A stretch of 5,919 bases of DNA from an uncultured Treponema sp. GTDB taxonomy: Bacteria > Spirochaetota > Spirochaetia > Treponematales > Treponemataceae. The notes under the pieces are model-generated. The model was not told where the DNA came from. It ran no database searches and was given only the letters and a program-made list of their open reading frames with translations. The position numbers and the translations under genes were made by a program. The stretch spans positions 1-5,919 of the forward strand of contig CAJPTT010000162.1 in assembly GCA_905373565.1 (NCBI GenBank), read 5' to 3'. Shown piece by piece: positions 1-5,435 of this stretch. How positions within the stretch are numbered: position 1 is the first letter of the stretch; the number at the start of each line of letters is the position of its first letter.

Positions 1-944
1 GTATCGAACCGTGGGAAACGCTGATTGCCGATATGGAAGATCTTCAGACACTCTATGAATTGACTCAAGAAGCCGGTGATGCGGATAATGAGGATTCCGT
101 TCAAGAAATCGATACATCACTCAAAAATCTCCGAGATCGGTTTGAAAAGCTCAATACGCTGGCGCTCCTTTCCGACGAGGTTGACGGAAACGATGCCTTT
201 TTGACCGTCCATGCAGGAGCGGGCGGCACCGAAGCTTGCGATTGGGCACAGATGCTGACCCGTATGTATCTTCGTTGGGCGGAGCGCCGCGGCTTTACCG
301 TTGAAACGCTCGATGAACTGGAAGCCGATGAGGGTTTAAAATCTATTACATTACAGATACGCGGCGACTATGCTTACGGCTTTTTAAAGGCGGAGACCGG
401 CGTGCATCGGCTTATCAGAATTAGTCCCTTTGATGCGAATGCCCGTAGACACACCTCTTTTTCTTCCGTCTATGTATTTCCCGTGCTGGATGATACCGTC
501 GAGGTGAATATCAGACCGGAAGATTTACGGGTGGATACCTATCGCGCAGGTGGTGCCGGTGGGCAGCATGTTAATAAAACGGACTCTGCGGTGCGGCTGA
601 CGCATTTGCCTACCGGTATTGTCGTTGCATGTCAAAATGAGCGCAGTCAAATCTCCAACCGAGCGACTGCTATGAATATGTTGAAAGCGCGGCTCTACGA
701 ATACTACCGCAACGAAAAAGAAAAAGAGAATGCGAAATTTGCCGCCGAAAAAAAAGGTATTTCGTGGGGGAATCAAATCAGATCGTATATCTTTCAGCCT
801 TATACAATGGTAAAAGATCATCGTACAAAACATGAAACGGGGAATATTCAAGCCGTTATGGACGGCGATATAGACAGTTTCATTGAAGACTTTTTGAAAA
901 AACAATGGGCGAATCAGCTGATGTATGAGGACAGTTCGGAATGA
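1..944 (+). CDS. prfB: Peptide chain release factor 2 (RF2), 5'-truncated by window start
   Basis: Class I release factor: it recognises UGA and UAA stop codons on the ribosome and triggers peptidyl-tRNA hydrolysis. The frame is open from the first in-frame codon at position 3, so the ATG at 33 is an internal methionine (equivalent to about residue 80 of a normal RF2 of about 365 residues) and the true start is upstream. The stop-codon-reading tripeptide Ser-Pro-Phe is at 423-431; this SPF is diagnostic of RF2, whereas RF1 has P-x-T. The catalytic GGQ is at 558-566, in RAGGAGGQHVNKTDSAVRLT; PrmC normally methylates its glutamine. The residue equivalent to E. coli position 246 is Ala, the common form rather than the Thr of strain K-12. 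The C-terminal QIRSYIF and VKDHRT stretches also fit the family. The autoregulatory +1 frameshift site typical of RF2 (about codon 25) would lie before the window, so its presence cannot be judged. The stop codon overlaps the next start (ATGA). Confidence 0.97.
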   Translation, partial: IEPWETLIADMEDLQTLYELTQEAGDADNEDSVQEIDTSLKNLRDRFEKLNTLALLSDEVDGNDAFLTVHAGAGGTEACDWAQMLTRMYLRWAERRGFTVETLDELEADEGLKSITLQIRGDYAYGFLKAETGVHRLIRISPFDANARRHTSFSSVYVFPVLDDTVEVNIRPEDLRVDTYRAGGAGGQHVNKTDSAVRLTHLPTGIVVACQNERSQISNRATAMNMLKARLYEYYRNEKEKENAKFAAEKKGISWGNQIRSYIFQPYTMVKDHRTKHETGNIQAVMDGDIDSFIEDFLKKQWANQLMYEDSSE

Positions 945-2398
945 AGGTAAAACGGCTGTGCATTGCGCTGGTTGCGATGGTAACTGCATTATACGGCGCT
1001 GCACAAACAAAAGGTGAAATTCCTACATGGTCGATTACGGCGTCAAAGTTTACGCTTACCGATGTGCCTGAATTGTATGCCTCATACTCGACGGCGCTGC
1101 CTGCGATGCTGAACCTTTTTTGCGCTGTGCCTGCGAACAGACTGATAACCCCGCAGGAAAAAAAGGCGCGGCAGCTCATAGATTATGCGGCGAAAAAACT
1201 TGCGCTTATCCGCGAACGGGCATCGTTGATCGTGGAACGGGATTCCCTATACCTTGCGGTAATGTCCGAAAAAGAGAAGAGGAAACAGACCGTTGCACTC
1301 AACAAAAAAATAACTGCGAAAGAAGTCGATATTCAAAAAGCCCAAGAGAAAATCAACCAATTGCTGGCGGATACCTCTTTTACCGCCGAAACGCTCCCCG
1401 TTATGATCTGGAAAGACGGTAAACAGGTGTTTGAGATACCCGAATATGCAAACATTCCGCAAACGCTCAAAATCGAGAATATCTCTGCGGTTATTAACGG
1501 TTCGGTACAAGATTTGGCGGGTTATATGTACGTGTCGATTGTATTGACTACCGGTTTATCGGGTATGCCTGAATATCGGTTTAGTGAAGCAGGCCCATAT
1601 CAGGAGATTGAAGCAATTGCCCGGTCATTAGCCGCACAAATTATGACGGCAATAAAAAACACACGGCCCGCACGAGTGCTGGTCACTGTCGACCCGGAAG
1701 ATGCGGAAATTTACTTGGACAATGACCGGTTGCAAGTAGAAAAAAAGCCGCTCTATGTATATGAAGGAAGTCATCGGCTGGAGGTAACTGCTTCGGGATA
1801 CGACTCAGCCGGTAAGACCATTGAAGCTCAAGCAGGGAAAGATTATTTACTTAAAATAAAGCTGAAAAAAGAAGTCCCCATTTCTGTCGGATTTCGTTTT
1901 ACAAAACCTGCTGCGGACGTATTTTTACACACGCAATATTTTTCGGGTACGCCGTTTCAAACCGACATACCGGCAGGAAAAACTACTGCCGTGAGTTTCT
2001 CTTATAGTGATGTAAAAACGTACGTCGTGCTTCGGTCTCAGAATTTTATGCGGCAAGGGCAGACAAAGTATCAGCTTCATGCATCGCTTAATAAAGAAAA
2101 GACAAAGACGCGGATTGACCGGCGGCGGAATATTTTGTATTGGTCCTTGGGCGCTTTTTATGTCTCGTTCCCTATTTTTATGATTTTGCAGGGAGTAACG
2201 GCAGATATGGCTTCTGCAATTATGGACTATAGGATGGCAGTTAATGAAAGCGTAAAGAAAAAATACAATGCGCTTTTTATCAGTACTGTGGTTATGCAGG
2301 GACTCACAATCGGTTTAGGTATTAATTATGCAGTGCAGCTTGGGCTGTATCTGCATGCCGCCGAGCAGAGTATCCCGAAAGAGGCGCGTAAGTTATAA
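941..2398 (+). CDS. Secreted/membrane-anchored PEGA-domain protein, function unknown
   Basis: 485 residues, no specific function recognised. Seen in the sequence: an N-terminal signal peptide at about residues 1-21 (basic KVKR, a hydrophobic core, then Ala-rich); a charged, probably coiled-coil helix at about 70-143 rich in Lys/Glu/Arg; a globular stretch at 150-240; a PEGA domain at about 244-310 (VLVTVDPEDAEIYLD, then YEGSHRLEVTASGY); a possible second, degenerate PEGA-like unit at about 312-384; and two hydrophobic segments at about 398-419 and 443-473. PEGA domains are beta-sandwich modules found in cell-surface proteins and named for a Pro-Glu-Gly-Ala motif; here the motif reads YEGSH. 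Inference: the bulk lies in the periplasm and is tethered by the C-terminal hairpin. Residues 180-240 faintly recall CsgG/TolB-N-like domains, but I could not confirm this. Start: the ATG overlaps the prfB stop, with GAGG at 927-930 about 10 nt upstream, so translation is probably coupled to prfB. Confidence 0.88.
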   Translation: MKVKRLCIALVAMVTALYGAAQTKGEIPTWSITASKFTLTDVPELYASYSTALPAMLNLFCAVPANRLITPQEKKARQLIDYAAKKLALIRERASLIVERDSLYLAVMSEKEKRKQTVALNKKITAKEVDIQKAQEKINQLLADTSFTAETLPVMIWKDGKQVFEIPEYANIPQTLKIENISAVINGSVQDLAGYMYVSIVLTTGLSGMPEYRFSEAGPYQEIEAIARSLAAQIMTAIKNTRPARVLVTVDPEDAEIYLDNDRLQVEKKPLYVYEGSHRLEVTASGYDSAGKTIEAQAGKDYLLKIKLKKEVPISVGFRFTKPAADVFLHTQYFSGTPFQTDIPAGKTTAVSFSYSDVKTYVVLRSQNFMRQGQTKYQLHASLNKEKTKTRIDRRRNILYWSLGAFYVSFPIFMILQGVTADMASAIMDYRMAVNESVKKKYNALFISTVVMQGLTIGLGINYAVQLGLYLHAAEQSIPKEARKL

Positions 2399-2408
2399 CG
2401 GATATAGT

Positions 2409-2412
2409 GGAG
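2409..2412 (+). promoter_or_regulatory. Ribosome binding site of ftsY
   Basis: GGAG lies 7 nt upstream of the ATG at 2420, in the 21-nt gap after the PEGA gene. It is the only gene start in the window with its own non-coding leader, and it supports the chosen ftsY start. Confidence 0.7.
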
Positions 2413-2419
2413 AAAAAGC

Positions 2420-3301
2420 ATGGTTAAAAGAAGTTTTGCCGAAGGCTTAAAGAAATTGTTCGGCATTTATTCCAAATTGGATGATTCTTTTTTTGAAAGT
2501 GTAACCGACACATTGGTGGAAGGAGATATCGGTGCTCAATTTGCATTCGAGATTGAAGATCTGCTTCGCTCCGAATGTCAAAAAAGGAAGATTGAACAGC
2601 AAGAACAAGTGCTGCAGGTTTTATACGATATTTTGCTTCCCTTTTTGCCATGCGCTTCTTTTATGCCGGAGAAGGATAAAACTTCCGTGTATTTATTGCT
2701 GGGGGTAAACGGGGTAGGGAAAACGACTACGGCGGCAAAGCTCACTGAGTATTATAAGCCTCGCTTTGAAGCGCCGATCATACTTGCCGCTGCGGATACC
2801 TTTCGGGCTGCCGCGATTGAGCAGCTTGAATATCACGGCAAACAGCTTGATGTGCGGGTTATTGCGCATCAGTACGGCGGAGATCCGGGAGCGGTTATCT
2901 TTGATGCGGCACAGGCGGTGCGGGCTCAAGGAGGTGGGCTTGTCATCGCCGATACTGCAGGGCGGCTTCATAATAAGGAGAACCTTGTGCGGGAACTGCA
3001 AAAGATCAATAAAATTGCCGAATCCAAAACCGATGAAGGCTGTTACAAGAAAATACTTGTGCTCGATGTAACGGCAGGGCAAAGCGGCTTTAGGCAGGCT
3101 GAGGTATTCCACGAAGCGGTTGGTGTCGATGCGGTCATCCTTACAAAATACGATTCGACGGCCAAGGGCGGTATCGCGCTCAGTGTAGGACGACAGCTGA
3201 ACTTACCGGTCATTTTTACCGGTACCGGCGAAAAATACGGAGACTTTGTACCCTTCAACGCCGATACCTATTTGAAGGAATTTATCGGTATGCCGGTATG
3301 A
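2420..3301 (+). CDS. ftsY: Signal recognition particle receptor FtsY (SRP GTPase, minimal NG form)
   Basis: SRP receptor GTPase. It docks Ffh/4.5S RNA-ribosome complexes at the inner membrane and passes nascent membrane proteins to the Sec translocon. Residues 1-85 form the helical N domain, beginning with an amphipathic RSFAEGLKKLFG helix that probably contacts the membrane. The G domain carries the P-loop GVNGVGKTT (95-103), the ADTFRAAAIEQL motif (125-136), DTAGR (178-182), the guanine-specificity motif TKYDSTAKGG (242-251) and the closing GTGEK (268-272). FtsY is told apart from Ffh by ending in a FVPFNADTYLKEF-type tail with no methionine-rich M domain. At 293 residues it lacks the acidic A domain of E. 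coli FtsY, as in many bacteria. Oddities: the usual DATTGQN motif reads DVTAGQS (216-222), and G5 is GTGE rather than GVGE. The stop overlaps the next gene by 4 nt. Confidence 0.96.
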   Translation: MVKRSFAEGLKKLFGIYSKLDDSFFESVTDTLVEGDIGAQFAFEIEDLLRSECQKRKIEQQEQVLQVLYDILLPFLPCASFMPEKDKTSVYLLLGVNGVGKTTTAAKLTEYYKPRFEAPIILAAADTFRAAAIEQLEYHGKQLDVRVIAHQYGGDPGAVIFDAAQAVRAQGGGLVIADTAGRLHNKENLVRELQKINKIAESKTDEGCYKKILVLDVTAGQSGFRQAEVFHEAVGVDAVILTKYDSTAKGGIALSVGRQLNLPVIFTGTGEKYGDFVPFNADTYLKEFIGMPV

Positions 3302-4158
3302 GACATCTTACTTATTGCCTTCTTGTCTTAGTATATGCACTCTGTTTACAGCCGCTCGTCGCTGCCGGTAAGGCGGAATCAACGGATACGGTGCATACTT
3401 CCGTAAAGGATAAAAAAAACAACTCCATACCGTCATCTCAAGGGGGATCGGAGGCACAAGGCGCCGATACGCTTTCTCCTGCGGTGGGCGAAAATACTGC
3501 CGCTACAACTCAAACGGAAGATGTGTCGGCGGAGGCTGCAACGAATGCGGAGACTACTGTATCGACCGTCGAGGCAAACGAGAGCGCAGCTGTAAACAGC
3601 GAATCTGCTTCATTAACAGGATTAAATGGAAGCAAAGTGGAAAACGGCGAACCTGCCGATGTAACTTTTGCCTCTATCCATAGCAAGGGGTTAGCCGTTG
3701 CGGATGGAAACAAATGGTACTACGAAAATTTTGATCGGCATGGACGATCTTCTTTCGCGGTGCTTTACGAAGACGGCACGGCAGTTGAAAAAACGGTATG
3801 GACATATAAGGACGCCGACCGTTATCCCGTGCAAAAAAAGATACTCCGCACTGCGGAGTCGGAAATCTTTCGCTATGATGAAGAAGGGCGTGAGCTAAGC
3901 ATCGAGCGGTATGAAGGAAAAATGTTAGTATCCAAGACGGAAAACATCTATAACGGCGCAGGACAGCTGATTGAACAGGCTATTACCTTGGGGGAAAATG
4001 CGGACAGGTCGGTATGGGAATTTGCCGGAGATAAGGCCGTTACTCAAACAAAATACCGGAACGGAAAGAAAACCGCCTTTATCGAACTGCATAGTACGCC
4101 TCATATTGTGCACCTGTATGTGGATGACAAAGAAGTGTATGTAGGAGAGGAACAGTGA
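3298..4158 (+). CDS. Secreted repeat protein of unknown function, upstream of lolC
   Basis: 286 residues; I do not recognise a named family. Seen in the sequence: a signal peptide at residues 1-22 (hydrophobic core, then LVAA and a likely cleavage before GKAES); a low-complexity, probably disordered linker at about 25-120 dominated by Ala, Thr, Ser, Glu and Asn; then a C-terminal domain from about 137 made of imperfect units of about 24 residues. Aromatic residues starting the units fall at 145, 170, 193, 218 and 242. The clearest units read FDRHGR...YEDG..V.KT...Y and YDEEGR...YEGK..V.KT...Y. This resembles YD-type or YwqK/MORN_2-type beta-hairpin repeats (inference). The ATG overlaps the ftsY stop (ATGA), and no Shine-Dalgarno sits at normal distance (the nearest AAGGA is 18 nt away), so coupled re-initiation is likely. 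Its stop overlaps the lolC start. Position and signal peptide suggest a periplasmic role, perhaps linked to lipoprotein export, but that is context only. Cys16 does not sit in a good lipobox. Confidence 0.85.
   Translation: MRHLTYCLLVLVYALCLQPLVAAGKAESTDTVHTSVKDKKNNSIPSSQGGSEAQGADTLSPAVGENTAATTQTEDVSAEAATNAETTVSTVEANESAAVNSESASLTGLNGSKVENGEPADVTFASIHSKGLAVADGNKWYYENFDRHGRSSFAVLYEDGTAVEKTVWTYKDADRYPVQKKILRTAESEIFRYDEEGRELSIERYEGKMLVSKTENIYNGAGQLIEQAITLGENADRSVWEFAGDKAVTQTKYRNGKKTAFIELHSTPHIVHLYVDDKEVYVGEEQ
3370..3657 (+). other. Low-complexity Ala/Thr/Ser/Glu-rich linker within the secreted protein
   Basis: Residues about 25-120 of the gene starting at 3298 are almost free of large hydrophobic residues and are built from Ala, Thr, Ser, Glu, Asn and Gly, with no clear periodicity. 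This is what a flexible periplasmic spacer between the signal peptide and the folded C-terminal domain looks like. Such linkers vary quickly in length between related species. Confidence 0.7.
3730..4092 (+). repeat. Array of about five imperfect 23-25-residue protein repeats
   Basis: Within the gene starting at 3298, units begin at residues 145, 170, 193, 218 and 242, giving spacings of 25, 23, 25 and 24 residues. The pattern is [F/Y]-D-x-x-G-[R/Q], about six residues, Y-x-[D/N]-G, then V-x-K-T. The first and third units align without gaps over 26 residues; the second and fifth are more degenerate. The repeat is visible at protein level only; the DNA is not closely repeated, so it is an old duplication or a structural repeat. 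Confidence 0.6.
3843..3859. repeat. 17-nt odd palindrome (8-bp arms, 1-nt centre)
   Basis: ACTCCGCA and TGCGGAGT flank a single C at 3851. As RNA it would form a 7-bp stem with a 3-nt loop inside the coding region of the secreted repeat protein. No U-tract follows, so it is not a terminator. It may be a chance product of codon choice. Confidence 0.5.
4143..4147 (+). promoter_or_regulatory. Ribosome binding site supporting the GTG start of lolC
   Basis: AGGAG lies 7 nt upstream of the GTG at 4155, inside the end of the preceding gene. It is what decides this non-ATG start: the resulting protein begins just before the conserved LolC/E N-terminus, and the GTG overlaps the upstream TGA stop. Confidence 0.75.
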
Positions 4159-5435
4159 AACGTGTCGATCTCGCCTGGATTTTTTTTGTATTGCGGCGGT
4201 TTAATGCCGCGGATACCAAGGGGCGTTCTGCAATTACCGGGATTCTTTCCGTGCTCGGTATCGCTTTCGGGGTTACGGTCTTGATTGTGATCCTTGCCGT
4301 GATGAACGGTTTTCAGCGCAGCTTTATTGATACCATTTTACAGGTAAGCTCGGCGCACGTGCAGCTGTACGGTTCCGAAGCGGCGCTTGAAAAGGCGCGA
4401 GCGGCAGGCGGCTTCCAATCTTTTTATATATTTTCGGAAACACAAACGATAATGCAGGGTAACTACGGCAGGCAGCAGCCCGCCATACTCCGCGCCGTGC
4501 CCGAAACAATCTTAAGCGATGATCGCGGCTTTGCAGCCGCTGTAACGATGATGGAAGGCCGTTTTGATCTCAGCGCACCTCATTCCGTTGTACTCGGGTA
4601 TGAGCTTGCCCGTATGCTTTCTGTTTCCGCCGGAGATAAGATTTCGCTCCTTGCGCTTTCGGGCAGTGCAGATACCGACATTTTCCCTGAGGATGCTGAA
4701 TGCACGGTAGCCGGTTTAATGAAAACCGGCTACTATGCAATCGACGCGGGCTTTGCTTTTATGTCAACGGAGACCGGCGTGCGGCTCTGCGGTAAACAAC
4801 AGGAGCTGTCTGCTGCAGTAAAGCTTCAAAATTCGGAGGCAGACGGGGTTTATATCGCTCGCGTTTCCGCAGCCATACCCGAACTGAAAGCCGAATCGTG
4901 GCGCACCTATAATCAGGCGTTTTTCGGCGCGCTGCGCATCGAAAAAAATACGATGTTTATGCTCGTATTTTTAATCTTTGTAGTGGTGACGGTGAATATT
5001 TACAACGGAATGCGGCGTTCCATTTATGAACGACGGGAGGAAATTTCGGTACTTGCCTCATTGGGAGCCAAAAAAGAACATATCCAAGCGCTCTTTATCG
5101 CTAACGGTTTTACCATCGGGCTTTTGGGGGCTTCCACCGGCTTGCTCTTAGGGCTGCTTCTTTCCGCCGACATCAACAGGGTATTTTTATTGGCTGAATA
5201 CATAGTAAACACCGTCATTGAAGCGGCAAATATTTTGTTGGAATACAGGTTTTCTACCGGCTTCAGCATTTTCAGTTCTCAATATTTTTATATTGATTCG
5301 GTACCGGTTCGTATTTTTTTCAACGAAGTATTCTTGATATTTTTGTTCGGAGTTTTTTCCGCGAGTTTTGCCGCTTCAATTGCAGCTCGAAAAATCCTGA
5401 CTCTTAAACCTGCGGAGGTGCTGCGCTATGAATAA
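4155..5435 (+). CDS. lolC: LolC/LolE-family lipoprotein-releasing permease
   Basis: Inner-membrane permease of the ABC-type Lol system, which with LolD extracts mature outer-membrane lipoproteins from the inner membrane and passes them to a LolA-type carrier. Its 426 residues are close to the family's usual 400-415. Family architecture is visible: cytoplasmic N-terminus (VLRRFNAADTKGR); TM1 about 27-50 ending in the hallmark VMNGF (49-53); a large periplasmic MacB-like domain 54-264 with TGYYAIDAGFAFMS at 191-204; TM2 about 265-285; the cytoplasmic coupling segment YERREEISVLASLGAKKEHI (291-310); TM3 about 311-338; a periplasmic loop with YIDSVPVRI; TM4 about 388-410; and the typical end KPAEVLRYE. 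Whether it is the LolA-binding LolC or the lipoprotein-binding LolE, or a LolF-type hybrid, cannot be decided from one subunit, so the symbol marks the family. GTG start, overlapping the upstream stop; the 3' end overlaps lolD by 8 nt. Confidence 0.93.
   Translation: MKRVDLAWIFFVLRRFNAADTKGRSAITGILSVLGIAFGVTVLIVILAVMNGFQRSFIDTILQVSSAHVQLYGSEAALEKARAAGGFQSFYIFSETQTIMQGNYGRQQPAILRAVPETILSDDRGFAAAVTMMEGRFDLSAPHSVVLGYELARMLSVSAGDKISLLALSGSADTDIFPEDAECTVAGLMKTGYYAIDAGFAFMSTETGVRLCGKQQELSAAVKLQNSEADGVYIARVSAAIPELKAESWRTYNQAFFGALRIEKNTMFMLVFLIFVVVTVNIYNGMRRSIYERREEISVLASLGAKKEHIQALFIANGFTIGLLGASTGLLLGLLLSADINRVFLLAEYIVNTVIEAANILLEYRFSTGFSIFSSQYFYIDSVPVRIFFNEVFLIFLFGVFSASFAASIAARKILTLKPAEVLRYE
4525..4540. 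repeat. Short GC-rich inverted repeat in lolC
   Basis: GCGGCT (4525-4530) and AGCCGC (4535-4540) are perfect 6-bp arms around a TTGC loop. It lies in the coding region, with no U-tract after it. Short enough to be chance; noted because a longer hairpin lies about 170 nt downstream. Confidence 0.4.
4707..4733. repeat. Perfect 11-bp inverted repeat (hairpin) inside lolC
   Basis: GTAGCCGGTTT (4707-4717) and AAACCGGCTAC (4723-4733) are exact reverse complements around a 5-nt AATGA loop, with a further G-U pair possible outside. The stem encodes part of the conserved-looking VAGLMKTGYYA segment of the periplasmic domain. The downstream bases are TATGCAATC, not a U-run, so it is not an intrinsic terminator. 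It could be an mRNA stability or pausing element, or chance. Confidence 0.6.
5414..5418 (+). promoter_or_regulatory. Ribosome binding site of lolD, inside lolC
   Basis: GGAGG, a strong Shine-Dalgarno core, lies 9 nt upstream of the ATG at 5428 and is embedded in the codons of the conserved KPAEVLRYE end of LolC. It fixes the lolD start 8 nt before the end of lolC. Confidence 0.75.

Noticed and set aside
33..35. ATG at 33 as the start of prfB
   Set aside because: The frame is open upstream to the window edge, and the protein from this ATG would lack about 80 N-terminal residues of RF2 including most of its first domain; the gene is simply cut by the window.
525..1010. Open frame of 161 codons on the - strand opposite prfB
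   Set aside because: It lies antisense to the conserved GGQ half of RF2, its translation has no recognisable domain, and it is explained by codon bias of the + strand gene.
2394..2399. TATAAC resembling a -10 box before ftsY
   Set aside because: No -35-like hexamer is present about 17 nt upstream (the sequence there is TATCCC), and the hexamer overlaps the stop codon of the preceding gene, so an internal promoter is not supported.
3202..3230. Repeated ACCGGT/TACCGGTA palindromes in ftsY
   Set aside because: Only 6-8 bp long and accounted for by codons of the conserved LPVIFTGTGE stretch; no loop structure or spacing suggests a functional site.
3298..3369. Possible lipoprotein signal at Cys16 of the secreted repeat protein
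   Set aside because: Residues before it read VYAL, with Leu at -1 and Tyr at -3, which does not fit even relaxed spirochaete lipoboxes, and the hydrophobic core continues to residue 22 where a normal LVAA-G cleavage site occurs.
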